Below are positions 45,445 through 53,615 of a DNA stretch of 64,000 bases, in pieces (within the stretch, counting starts at the first letter, position 1; every line of letters starts with the position of its first letter). A program made the position numbers and the translations under genes. Below the pieces are notes generated by a model. That model saw nothing but the letters and a program-made list of their open reading frames with translations. It searched no databases and had not been told where the DNA came from. The stretch is from Erysipelotrichaceae bacterium (GTDB lineage Bacteria > Bacillota_I > Bacilli_A > Erysipelotrichales > Erysipelotrichaceae), in NCBI GenBank assembly GCA_030694975.1, contig JAUYTU010000040.1, forward strand, positions 1-64,000, in the 5' to 3' direction.

Positions 45445-46104
45445 ATGAAAACAAATAAAACGGAACTCGTATTTATCTTAGATCGCAGTGGCTCAATGTC
45501 TGGATTAGAAAGTGATACCATTGGTGGGTATAATTCACTTTTAAACAAACAACGCAGTGAAGAAGGATCCGCTATTGTCACCACCGTGCTCTTTGATGAT
45601 CAATTTGAACTGCTGCATGATCGATTGGATATCCATGCAATTTCGCCTATCAGTGAAAAGGATTACTTTGTACGAGGATCAACAGCCCTACTGGATGCCA
45701 TTGGTAAGACAATTAATAAAATCGGTAATGTTCAAAAACATACGAAACCAGAGATGCGTGCGGATAAGGTACTGGTCATTATAACAACGGATGGCATGGA
45801 GAATTCAAGTGTAGAATATTCGTATGACCGAATCAAAAAGATGATCGAGCGCCAAAAAAGTCAATACGGTTGGGAGTTCATATTCTTAGGAGCGAATATT
45901 GATGCCTTAGCTACAGCCCATCGCTTTGGTATTGATTCAAGTCGGGCAGCCAATTATCGTGCAGACAGTCTTGGAACTCACCTCAATTATTCAACATTGA
46001 ATAAGGCGGTCAGTAAGTTTAGAAGTGAAGCAACCATTGATGATGATTGGAAAGCTGAAATTGAAAAAGACTTTACTGAACGTGAGGATAAGAAGAAAAA
46101 CTAA
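45445..46104 (+). CDS. von Willebrand factor A (vWA) domain protein
   Basis: A 219-aa cytoplasmic vWA protein. The MIDAS metal site is intact: DRSGSM (Asp13, Ser15, Ser17), the threonine in GSTALLDA and the aspartate in TTDGMEN. vWA domains assemble protein complexes through a bound metal ion. ATG 45445 follows GAAGGAG and fits the domain; an upstream Met at 45373 lies in a hairpin. It is the last gene of the DUF5131-HD-macro-vWA group. Partners are unknown. Confidence 0.85.
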   Translation: MKTNKTELVFILDRSGSMSGLESDTIGGYNSLLNKQRSEEGSAIVTTVLFDDQFELLHDRLDIHAISPISEKDYFVRGSTALLDAIGKTINKIGNVQKHTKPEMRADKVLVIITTDGMENSSVEYSYDRIKKMIERQKSQYGWEFIFLGANIDALATAHRFGIDSSRAANYRADSLGTHLNYSTLNKAVSKFRSEATIDDDWKAEIEKDFTEREDKKKN

Positions 46105-46128
46105 ATACATCCGGGGGGATGGAGTAAA

Positions 46129-46156
46129 AAAGTGCGGAAGTAAATATCCGCACTTT
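46129..46156. terminator. Bidirectional terminator between vWA and LacI genes
   Basis: Ten-base arms AAAGTGCGGA and TCCGCACTTT enclose eight bases. T runs follow on the leftward side and TGCTATTTT on the rightward side. Confidence 0.8.
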
Positions 46157-46157
46157 G

Positions 46158-47171
46158 CTATTTTCTTGATGTACTGCCTCGAACAATCAGTGTTGGTGTA
46201 TACAGTTTTGATGATTCTGTGAACTTTTTGGTATTAATCATATCAAACAAGGCATTCACACAGTCAATCCCGATTTGAAGCATGGGTTGATTGATCGTTG
46301 TCAAACCAGGTGTAACTACGGAAGCAAAACTGACATCATCAAACCCGACGACAGACAAATCTTGAGGGATTCGTAATGCCATAGAAAATGCGGCTTGATA
46401 AACGCCGAAAGCCATCATATCATTTGCGGTAAATATACCGCTCACTCCCTTGGCAATCAGTCGTAATCCGGCTTGATGGCCACCTTCCGGTCGCCAATCC
46501 CCAAACTCAACCAGACTTTCATCAAATGGAATATTATGTTCTTCAAGAGCCTTCTTATATCCAGCATAACGCATCTTGCTTAATTCTAAATTTAGAGGTC
46601 CACTGATGAAACCGATTTTCTTGTGATCAAGATTTATCAAATGAGTCGTCGCAAGATAGGCCCCAAGCTGTTGATCGATAAAGAAATTACGAATGTTTCC
46701 GGCGACGGGTTGACGATCAATCAAAACAAAAGGTAATTTTGACTGTCTGATTAAATCAACTATTTTAGTATCATATTTCTCCATTTCCATACTGGAGTGA
46801 ATTAAAATACATCCCGCTAATCCACGTTGTAAGAATGTGCGTACATATTCATATTCGCGTGAACCTTGTTCATCTGTGTTGCCCAAAATGATTGTATATC
46901 CGCGCTTTGCTGCTTCAAGTTCAACCTGACGGATAAACTCAATATAGAAAAGATTGGACACATCCGGAATGATCAGTCCTAAGACATTTGACTTACGAGT
47001 CACCAGACTTAAAGCCATTGGATTGGGATGATACTGAAGTTCCTTGGCTGTGTCAATGATTCTTTTTTTGGTAGCCTCAGAGATTCGATTGGGTTTTTTA
47101 TTCAATACCAACGAAACCGTTGCGACGGATACATCGCATAATTTCGCGATATCTTTCAATGTTACATTCAT
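46158..47171 (-). CDS. LacI family transcriptional regulator
   Basis: A 337-aa repressor with an N-terminal LacI helix-turn-helix (VTLKDIAKLCDVSVATVSLV, residues 3-22, hinge to about 55) and a periplasmic-binding-type effector domain. The start is ATG 47171, after CAGGTGA; the longer frame lacks a ribosome binding site. It is divergent from the nucleoside hydrolase/ECF operon and probably represses it and itself. The likely effector is a nucleoside or ribose derivative. Whether it also binds the distant GAAAACGTTTTC sites is unknown. Confidence 0.9.
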   Translation of the reverse strand: MNVTLKDIAKLCDVSVATVSLVLNKKPNRISEATKKRIIDTAKELQYHPNPMALSLVTRKSNVLGLIIPDVSNLFYIEFIRQVELEAAKRGYTIILGNTDEQGSREYEYVRTFLQRGLAGCILIHSSMEMEKYDTKIVDLIRQSKLPFVLIDRQPVAGNIRNFFIDQQLGAYLATTHLINLDHKKIGFISGPLNLELSKMRYAGYKKALEEHNIPFDESLVEFGDWRPEGGHQAGLRLIAKGVSGIFTANDMMAFGVYQAAFSMALRIPQDLSVVGFDDVSFASVVTPGLTTINQPMLQIGIDCVNALFDMINTKKFTESSKLYTPTLIVRGSTSRK

Positions 47172-47228
47172 AATCTTCACCTGCCTATTTTTCATAGTAT
47201 CAAAAAGGGAAATAATACTCAAGAACAT

Positions 47229-47307
47229 TAGGTAAAATTTAGGTAAAACCGATAATTTTATCAATTGTATTACCTAATGGATATGACATATAATAGAAAC
47301 TAGGTAA
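47229..47307. promoter_or_regulatory. Operator/promoter region with four TAGGTAA heptamers
   Basis: TAGGTAA occurs at 47229-47235, 47240-47246 and 47301-47307, and inverted (TTACCTA) at 47270-47276. The first and the inverted copies extend to ATTAGGTAA/TTACCTAAT. A rightward promoter TTGTAT (47265-47270), 18 bp, TATAAT (47289-47294) is embedded, with heptamers in the spacer and just after the -10. Placement implies control of the nucleoside operon; the binding protein is not proven. Confidence 0.6.
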
Positions 47308-47349
47308 GTTCACATATTGGGGGATTGTAGTTTAAAAGGAGTATTCAGG

Positions 47350-47463
47350 ATGTATAAATCATTGACCTATGCAAATCCCTATGTCCAAATGAAGAAATAC
47401 GAGGAAAGAAAGCGGAAGAGCAGTTTGCTTTTTTTGTTTTCAAAGAAAGAAAATTATGAATAA
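47350..47463 (+). CDS. Small ORF (37 aa) overlapping the first nucleoside hydrolase gene
   Basis: The ORF begins MYKSLTYANPYVQMKKYEER and ends in a basic/hydrophobic KRKSSLLFLFSKKENYE. It has the best ribosome binding site in the region (AAAAGGAG, eight bases before ATG), while the nucleoside hydrolase has almost none. Its stop overlaps the nucleoside hydrolase start by eight bases. It is probably translated and couples translation of the downstream gene. No homologue is known to me. Confidence 0.6.
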   Translation: MYKSLTYANPYVQMKKYEERKRKSSLLFLFSKKENYE

Positions 47464-48430
47464 AATAAAACTCATCCTCGATGTCGATCCCGGAATCGAC
47501 GACTCATTGGCACTGCTGCTTGCCGGGCTAAGCGCTGAAATCGAATTATTGGCAGTGACTGTCGTCAGTGGCAATATTGAAGTGAATCAGGCGGCTTGCA
47601 ATGCGAAATTGGCTATGAGCTTGATCAACAGGAATGATGTATTGATTGCGAAGGGCTGTGCTTTACCCTTACAGCGAAACTATGTGGATGCAACCGACAC
47701 TCATGGTAAGGATGGTATCGGTGAAATTTACTTTCCGAGTGAAGAACCGATTGACCATGGCAGTGCCACAGAAGTCATTATAGGGCTGTTAAGGCAATAC
47801 CCGCATCAAATCACCATCGCAGCCTTAGGCCCGTTAAGCAATCTGGCTACGATTATAAAGCAAGATGCTGAAGTATGTGCTTTAGCCAAAGAAATCATCA
47901 TCATGGGAGGTAGTGTCAAGGTTTGTGGAAACTGCTCGCCGGTAGCGGAGTACAACTTCTGGTGTGATCCGGATGCGGCGAAAATTTTCTTTGATGCTCA
48001 CTTAGCCAATGTGACTCTGGTACCGTTGGATGTGACCTACAAAATCCGATTAACACCGGATATGCGCGAAATGATCCGACAATTCAAATCCCCGCTATCT
48101 CAATATGTTGTGGATATCACCGGTTTCTATGTGGATTTCCATTGGGCTCAAGAGCGAACGCTGGGTTGTGTCATCAACGACCCACTGGTAATCGCCTACT
48201 TACTTGATCGAAGTATACTGACTTTCAAGAAGGGGTATGTTCAGATTGAGACCGAGGGTATTGCTATGGGTGAGTCTGTGGTAGAATTTAGAGAAACTGA
48301 TTCGCAGAAACTAACAGATATAGCTCAGTCAGTCGATTCAAAAAAGTTTTTTAAACTATTTCTTAAACGTCTGTTTCATGAACATAAAGAAGATATTCAA
48401 TTAATGATAGAAAAGAGAATGATCTTATGA
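47456..48430 (+). CDS. Inosine-uridine-type nucleoside hydrolase 1
   Basis: A 324-aa calcium-dependent hydrolase that splits ribonucleosides into base and ribose. The metal-binding DVDPGIDDSLAL (residues 9-20) is intact; THGKDGIGE, IIMGG and AEYNFWCDPDAA are further IUNH signatures. It overlaps the 37-aa ORF at its start and the second hydrolase by four bases at its end. Two paralogues side by side suggest different nucleoside preferences. Cytoplasmic. Confidence 0.9.
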   Translation: MNKIKLILDVDPGIDDSLALLLAGLSAEIELLAVTVVSGNIEVNQAACNAKLAMSLINRNDVLIAKGCALPLQRNYVDATDTHGKDGIGEIYFPSEEPIDHGSATEVIIGLLRQYPHQITIAALGPLSNLATIIKQDAEVCALAKEIIIMGGSVKVCGNCSPVAEYNFWCDPDAAKIFFDAHLANVTLVPLDVTYKIRLTPDMREMIRQFKSPLSQYVVDITGFYVDFHWAQERTLGCVINDPLVIAYLLDRSILTFKKGYVQIETEGIAMGESVVEFRETDSQKLTDIAQSVDSKKFFKLFLKRLFHEHKEDIQLMIEKRMIL

Positions 48431-49422
48431 ATAAAAGAAAAATCATATTTGATACCGATCCGGGCATCGATGATGCGGTTGCGTTATTGACATTGCTCAA
48501 CGTAGAATCGTTTGAAGTTTTAGGTATTACTTCCGTAGCAGGAAACAAGGGAATTCAACATACCACAGACAATGCCAGTAAACTGATTAACTATGCTCAA
48601 AAGAATATTAAAGTATATCGTGGGGCACATAGCAGTTACCAACGCGTAAAAGATGGATTGATTGAAGAGGTTCGAGACGGTGGCAATGTTCATGGTGAGG
48701 ATGGTTTGGGTGGGGTAAATCTGCCCATTGATTCAGACAATATTTCCGCAATTGGTGCGATTGATTTCATTTTAGACAGTGTAAGAACATACCCCGGAGA
48801 AGTTGAGATTATTTCCGTAGGACCGATGACCAATCTTGCTTTAGCCATCGATCAAGACGAAACGACGATGCGAAAAGTAAAGAAGATCTGGTCGATGGGT
48901 GGTGGCGTTTTTCGAGGCAATGTAACTCCGGTTGCTGAGTTTAATTACTGGTTTGATACGATTTCTGTTGAGAAAGTGTATTCTTTGGGAAATGATGTTG
49001 ATATCGTGATGGTGGGATTGGACGCGACGCATCAATGTATTTTTGATGCGAATGACCTTACCTTTATTCGTTTGGCAGCAGGTGAAAAGGGTGAATTGAT
49101 TTATGCGATGGTTCAAGACTACCTTAATGCTTACTGGAAGTTCAATAATTATATTGGGATTGTCATTCATGACCTGTTGCCCGTTTTGATGGCCATTGAT
49201 CCTACCGTATGTACACGCCTGGTTCACAGCAACTTGCGCATCGTACATCAAGGATTGACGAAAGGTCAGTGCATCGTAGATTTGGCGGACAGTTGGAAAT
49301 TGAATAAAAATGCTTTTGTGGCGATGGATATGGATGTGCGCAAGTGCAAAGAATTATTTATGGAAGTGTGTTTTGGTTTGGTAGTTAAGGAAACATACGT
49401 GGGGGTATTTCCTACTTTATAG
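48427..49422 (+). CDS. Inosine-uridine-type nucleoside hydrolase 2
   Basis: A 331-aa paralogue of the preceding enzyme. FDTDPGIDDAVAL (residues 8-20), NVHGEDGLGG, WSMGGGV and AEFNYWFDTISVEK are conserved. Purine or pyrimidine preference cannot be told by eye. ATG overlaps the upstream stop by four bases. The ECF transporter S-component gene follows after 32 bases, so the cell probably imports a nucleoside and hydrolyses it. Confidence 0.9.
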   Translation: MNKRKIIFDTDPGIDDAVALLTLLNVESFEVLGITSVAGNKGIQHTTDNASKLINYAQKNIKVYRGAHSSYQRVKDGLIEEVRDGGNVHGEDGLGGVNLPIDSDNISAIGAIDFILDSVRTYPGEVEIISVGPMTNLALAIDQDETTMRKVKKIWSMGGGVFRGNVTPVAEFNYWFDTISVEKVYSLGNDVDIVMVGLDATHQCIFDANDLTFIRLAAGEKGELIYAMVQDYLNAYWKFNNYIGIVIHDLLPVLMAIDPTVCTRLVHSNLRIVHQGLTKGQCIVDLADSWKLNKNAFVAMDMDVRKCKELFMEVCFGLVVKETYVGVFPTL

Positions 49423-49454
49423 CGCTCAAGTCTTTTGAGAAGAGGAGGATTAAC

Positions 49455-50036
49455 ATGAGCAAAACAGCGAAGTATTCGACAATGGCGATTCTACTTATTC
49501 CGATTGGAATCGCAATCAACTATGTCGGCGGTCAGATTGCGTTAATTTTAAAACTGCCGGTCTTCATCGATGTCATCGGTACGATTTTAGTCGGAGCGTT
49601 GGCAGGACCTTTGTTTGGGGCAATCACCGGTCTGATCACAAACTTAATTCTAGGAATTACAGCACCTACCTGGATTCCCTATGCCATCGTTAATGTAGCG
49701 ATTGGTATCGTGGCCGGTCTGTGTGCTAAGCGAGGCTGGTTTAAAACATTTAAAGGGGCACTTATTAGCAGCGTACTGATTTGGTTAGTTACCCAACTAA
49801 CCGCTAATCCGGTCACGGTATATTTGTTTGGCGGTGTTACGGGTTCGGGATCTAGCTTTATAACATCATTCTTAATAGCGACCGGGCAAAGCTTATGGCA
49901 ATCGGTTATCACAACGGCACTGATTACAGAAACTGTGGATAAGTTTATTTCGGTTTTTATTGTTTTCTTTATTATCAAAGCTATTCCGGCTCGCACATTA
50001 CTTAAATTTCCATTAGCCAGATCTTATCTGGATTGA
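49455..50036 (+). CDS. ECF transporter substrate-binding (S) component
   Basis: A 193-aa membrane protein with about six hydrophobic segments. VFIDVIGTILVGALAGPLFGAITGLITNLILG is typical of the S components of energy-coupling factor importers. It determines substrate specificity; given two nucleoside hydrolases upstream, a nucleoside is the most likely ligand, though vitamins are common for this class. ATG follows AGAGGAGG. The T and both A subunits follow, making a dedicated ECF system. Confidence 0.83.
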   Translation: MSKTAKYSTMAILLIPIGIAINYVGGQIALILKLPVFIDVIGTILVGALAGPLFGAITGLITNLILGITAPTWIPYAIVNVAIGIVAGLCAKRGWFKTFKGALISSVLIWLVTQLTANPVTVYLFGGVTGSGSSFITSFLIATGQSLWQSVITTALITETVDKFISVFIVFFIIKAIPARTLLKFPLARSYLD

Positions 50037-50050
50037 TTTGTTGAAGTTTT

Positions 50051-50815
50051 ATGTTAGAACGAAAAAAGGGACCATTGAGTAAACTCTACCCACTGACAAA
50101 GTTAGTATTTTTGTTATGCTCGATCGTCCTTTCAATCGTTTTTGATTGGAAATTCGGATATTTAGTGATGGTTCCTCTGATATTGTTTTTAGCTCTTTTT
50201 TCCGGAAATTTCATAGGGTTTATGAAGAAATTTATCGGAGCACTTTTACTTTTTGTGATTTTCGTCTTTATTTTCAAAATCATGCTCGATAATTCCGATT
50301 CACAAATCGTATTTCAATGGCAGTTTATCGTCATACGGGTTCAAGGACTGATCGACGGACTCAATCAAACATCCGTATTGGTTGTCATGGCGGCGGTCGT
50401 GTTGCTTTTCTTTGAAACTACGGAAGTCGAAGACCTGATGATCAGCCTTCAACAGCGAAAAGTCAGCCATGTTGTCAGTTATATCGTGTTATCAACGCTA
50501 CAAATGATTCCGGATATGGTCAATCGCAGTAAAGTTATCATGCAAGCTCAACAGGCCCGTGGTATTGAAACGGAGGGAAATATATTCCTACGTGTGCGAG
50601 CTTTCTTTCCATCCCTTGGTCCTTTGATTATTTCTTCAATCAGCGAATTAGAAGAAAGAGCCATCACCTTAGAAGTGCGCGGATTTTCGGCGAGTGTACA
50701 AAAGACGTTCTTAAAGGATATTCGCTCAAGAAAAATTGACACGATACTTTCGATCGCCTTTATTCTTCTTAGCATAGTGTTATTAGGATGGAGGATCTAT
50801 CTATGGCTGTTCTAG
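50051..50815 (+). CDS. ECF transporter transmembrane (T) component
   Basis: A 254-aa EcfT/CbiQ-type protein with about five membrane segments. The cytoplasmic coupling helices carry the two short Ala-Arg-Gly-type motifs: QARGIE (about residue 173) and LEVRGF (about 213). These link the ATPases to the S component. It starts 14 bases after the S gene and overlaps the first ATPase gene by 13 bases. Membrane coupling subunit of the nucleoside-operon ECF importer. Confidence 0.87.
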   Translation: MLERKKGPLSKLYPLTKLVFLLCSIVLSIVFDWKFGYLVMVPLILFLALFSGNFIGFMKKFIGALLLFVIFVFIFKIMLDNSDSQIVFQWQFIVIRVQGLIDGLNQTSVLVVMAAVVLLFFETTEVEDLMISLQQRKVSHVVSYIVLSTLQMIPDMVNRSKVIMQAQQARGIETEGNIFLRVRAFFPSLGPLIISSISELEERAITLEVRGFSASVQKTFLKDIRSRKIDTILSIAFILLSIVLLGWRIYLWLF

Positions 50816-51651
50816 AATTGTTGGATGTGACATTCAAATATCAGCTGGCAAAGGAAACTATTTTGGAAAATATCTCGCTTTCCATTGAAAAGGGAGAATT
50901 TATAGCTTTGGTTGGTCGAAACGGCGTCGGTAAGACAACCTTGTGCTCGATTATGCGCGGATTAATACCGACGTTTCATACCGGTACGATGAGCGGAAAA
51001 GTCTTGCTTAATGGATTGGACATCAATGAAATGTCTATTGGAGATCTTGCTTTGCATATCGGCTTTGTCTTTCAAAATCCTTTCGTACAGGTTAGCGGAG
51101 TTAAACAAACCGTGTTTGAGGAAGTCGCGTATGGACTTGAAAATCTTGGAGTTGAACGAAGTGAAATCATTCGAAGGGTCGAAGTTATGCTTCAACAGCT
51201 GAATATCGAACATTTACGGTCCAAACATCCGATGCAACTATCCGGAGGTCAAAGTCAGCGTGTCGCGTTGGCTTCGGTACTCGTCATGGATCCGGAAATT
51301 TTGATTATTGATGAACCGACATCACAATTGGATCCGCAGGGAACGGAAGAAGTGTTTGAGACCATCCGTTTGTTAAAGGAAAGAAAAAAGACCATTATTC
51401 TGGTCGAGCATAAGGTGGATTGGGTTGCGGAATACGCTGATCGTGTGATTGTGATCAATGATAAGCACATTGTCAAAGACGCATCCACCAGCGAGGTGTT
51501 TTCTGATCCGATGTTACTGAATACGGGAAACAATCTGCCTCACGTGGCATTGCTTGCGCTACGACTTCAGGAGTTGGGTAAAGTTAACTTTGATTTGATT
51601 CCAACAACACTAGATGAAGCGTATGATCAGTTGAAAGGCAGGGAACAATAA
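50803..51651 (+). CDS. ECF transporter ATPase A
   Basis: A 282-aa ABC ATPase with all motifs: Walker A GRNGVGKTT, Q-loop FQNPFVQ, signature LSGGQSQR, Walker B ILIIDEPTSQLD and switch His in VEHKVD. Start ATG 50803 follows GGAGG with eight-base spacing; the Met at 50788 is within that site. It pairs with the next gene to form the ATPase heterodimer energising the ECF importer. Confidence 0.92.
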   Translation: MAVLELLDVTFKYQLAKETILENISLSIEKGEFIALVGRNGVGKTTLCSIMRGLIPTFHTGTMSGKVLLNGLDINEMSIGDLALHIGFVFQNPFVQVSGVKQTVFEEVAYGLENLGVERSEIIRRVEVMLQQLNIEHLRSKHPMQLSGGQSQRVALASVLVMDPEILIIDEPTSQLDPQGTEEVFETIRLLKERKKTIILVEHKVDWVAEYADRVIVINDKHIVKDASTSEVFSDPMLLNTGNNLPHVALLALRLQELGKVNFDLIPTTLDEAYDQLKGREQ

Positions 51652-52451
51652 TGGATGCCATTCGCTTTGAACATGTAAGTTTTGCTTATGACCGTGATTT
51701 TTTAGCCGTGGATGACATCTCACTGAATATTCAAACCGGGGAGAAAGTGGCGATCATCGGGCAAAACGGTGCCGGTAAAACTACGACAGTTAAGATGATG
51801 AATGGGTTGCTTCGTCCAAAAAGTGGGAAGATTTTAGTGTTTGGGGAGGATGCTTCGAAGAAAACCACCGCAACTCTATCAAAGATGGTGGGGTATGTTT
51901 TTCAAAATCCTGGGGATCAAATATTTAATCAGACCGTATACAGTGAGATCGCTTATTCATTAAAATATCTTAAAATTGAGAAAGAAGAAATTGAGCGCAG
52001 AGTGAATGCAGCAGCTCAGATGTGCTATTTATCCGATGAACTTCAAACCAATCCTTATGACTTGCCTTTCAGTATTCGTAAATTCGTTACGATAGCTTCG
52101 GTTGTTGCGATGGATGCGGATGTGGTAATATTGGATGAGCCGACCGCCGGCCAAGACTTGTTGGGGTTGCTTCATCAAAAGGAAATCATTCGTAAATTAC
52201 ATCAGTTGGGGAAAACCGTGATTACAATCTCCCATGATATGGAATTTGTAATTGAGAACTTTGATCGAATCGTCGTAATGGCCGATAAAAAAATCATCGG
52301 TGATGCTAACAAACGTGACATTTTCTGGGATTTTGATTTGTTGGATAAGGCTGCTTTGAAACAGCCGGTCGTCGCCCAACTGGCGAATCGCTTAGAACTA
52401 AAAAGGAACATTATCAACATTGTTGATTTCGTAAATGAATATGAGAAATGA
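51651..52451 (+). CDS. ECF transporter ATPase A' with degenerate signature motif
   Basis: A 266-aa ABC ATPase. Walker A GQNGAGKTT, Q-loop FQNPGDQ, Walker B VVILDEPTAGQD and ISHDMEF are intact. Where LSGGQ is expected the sequence reads DLPFSIRKF. The first ATPase keeps LSGGQ, so one of the two composite ATP sites may be catalytically weak, as known for some asymmetric ABC heterodimers. Its start codon overlaps the upstream stop (TAATG). Confidence 0.9.
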   Translation: MDAIRFEHVSFAYDRDFLAVDDISLNIQTGEKVAIIGQNGAGKTTTVKMMNGLLRPKSGKILVFGEDASKKTTATLSKMVGYVFQNPGDQIFNQTVYSEIAYSLKYLKIEKEEIERRVNAAAQMCYLSDELQTNPYDLPFSIRKFVTIASVVAMDADVVILDEPTAGQDLLGLLHQKEIIRKLHQLGKTVITISHDMEFVIENFDRIVVMADKKIIGDANKRDIFWDFDLLDKAALKQPVVAQLANRLELKRNIINIVDFVNEYEK

Positions 52452-53598
52452 GAAGATGAATATCGTGGCCATCGGTGTGCTGATGGCCATTCAATTGGTT
52501 ATTACCTTTGAGATGAGTATGGTCATGCCGATGGCACCGCTGATCGCATCGATTTATCAAGTCGAGCAAAGCAATGTCACATTGCTAAATTTGGGATATG
52601 CGCTATCCGGACTGTTTGTACCATTCTTAGGTATGATGGCAGATAGAATGGGAAATAAGCGAATTCTTATTTTCAGTTCGTTTCTATTTGTTATCGGTAG
52701 CGCTCTGGTATATGTTTGGTCAAATCCTTGGGGATTCATTTTAGGTAGAACGATCTTGGGAGTAGGTTTCTTTGCTTTAATCAGTATCAGCCCATCGTAT
52801 CTATCCATTTTGGTTAAACCAGAGAAATACGGTTTTGTCAGCGGATTGCACAAAATCGCTTTTGCACTGGCCATTTTAATATCTCCGCTGGTCGCAACGA
52901 CCTTTGCCATTAATTTTGGTTTTCAGACGTTGTATCTTGGCGTGATGATTGCAATGATCATCTGTACAGGTCTAGCTTTCTTAATGCCGGATGTCCGCTC
53001 AAGACATGAAACCATCCATCATAACAGTCTGGTTTCAATATTTAGAAACTCAAGAGCTGTCATGATGATGGCTGCGGTCGCCCTTTTTTCACTGCCCTCG
53101 GTGTTCTATTTCAATTATCTGAGCATCCATCTTAACCAATTGGGTCAAACCGCCCAAAGTATCGCTTCACTTTACAGTATGATTGCATTGGGATCTTTGG
53201 GTGCTGGCATTGGCATCATGCTTTTTAGTGATAAACTGGGAAAACGTCGCATGGGATTTTGGGGAGCTGTGTTCTCGGCTGTATTTATGGCGTTGACCTT
53301 ATTCAATTACGAACCTGCGATCTTCTTGGTTGGTTTTATGTTTGGTCTGTCTTTCGATCTGATTTGGGGACTATTGTTCCCGTTGGCAACTGGCATACTG
53401 AAAGGTCAGACGGCTGGCTTTCTGACCCTGTTGAGCTTTGTGATGTCGATGACCAATGTAATGGCCAATGGACTTGCGCCAACCGTGTTCCGATGGGGTG
53501 GATTCATGCTCAATGTACTGGTATGTACGATCGGGTTAATGATCGGGACTTTGCTTCTCTATCAGATATTTAGAAAGAAAGACACTTCCTCAATTTGA
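52435..53598 (+). CDS. MFS transporter
   Basis: A 387-aa major facilitator protein with about twelve helices; GMMADRMGNKRILI between helices 2 and 3 is the family signature. It overlaps the ECF ATPase gene by 17 bases and has no evident ribosome binding site, so it is translated by coupling. Candidate starts are ATG 52435, 52441 or 52456. As the last gene of the nucleoside operon it may export the free base or ribose, or import a nucleoside. The substrate is not deducible. Confidence 0.83.
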   Translation: MNMRNEKMNIVAIGVLMAIQLVITFEMSMVMPMAPLIASIYQVEQSNVTLLNLGYALSGLFVPFLGMMADRMGNKRILIFSSFLFVIGSALVYVWSNPWGFILGRTILGVGFFALISISPSYLSILVKPEKYGFVSGLHKIAFALAILISPLVATTFAINFGFQTLYLGVMIAMIICTGLAFLMPDVRSRHETIHHNSLVSIFRNSRAVMMMAAVALFSLPSVFYFNYLSIHLNQLGQTAQSIASLYSMIALGSLGAGIGIMLFSDKLGKRRMGFWGAVFSAVFMALTLFNYEPAIFLVGFMFGLSFDLIWGLLFPLATGILKGQTAGFLTLLSFVMSMTNVMANGLAPTVFRWGGFMLNVLVCTIGLMIGTLLLYQIFRKKDTSSI

Positions 53599-53615
53599 GA
53601 AAGTGTCCTTTTTTT
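53581..53615. terminator. Bidirectional terminator between MFS and glmS genes
   Basis: GACACTT (53581-53587) and AAGTGTC (53601-53607) with inner CTCA/TGAG pairing are followed rightwards by T run 53609-53615. Leftwards TTTCTTTCT follows. Both stop codons overlap it. Confidence 0.85.

Noticed and set aside
46158-47171. This LacI protein as the regulator of the glucan GAAAACGTTTTC sites
   Set aside because: Its position next to the nucleoside operon gives a better local target and no copy of the palindrome was seen near its gene; it cannot be excluded without binding data.
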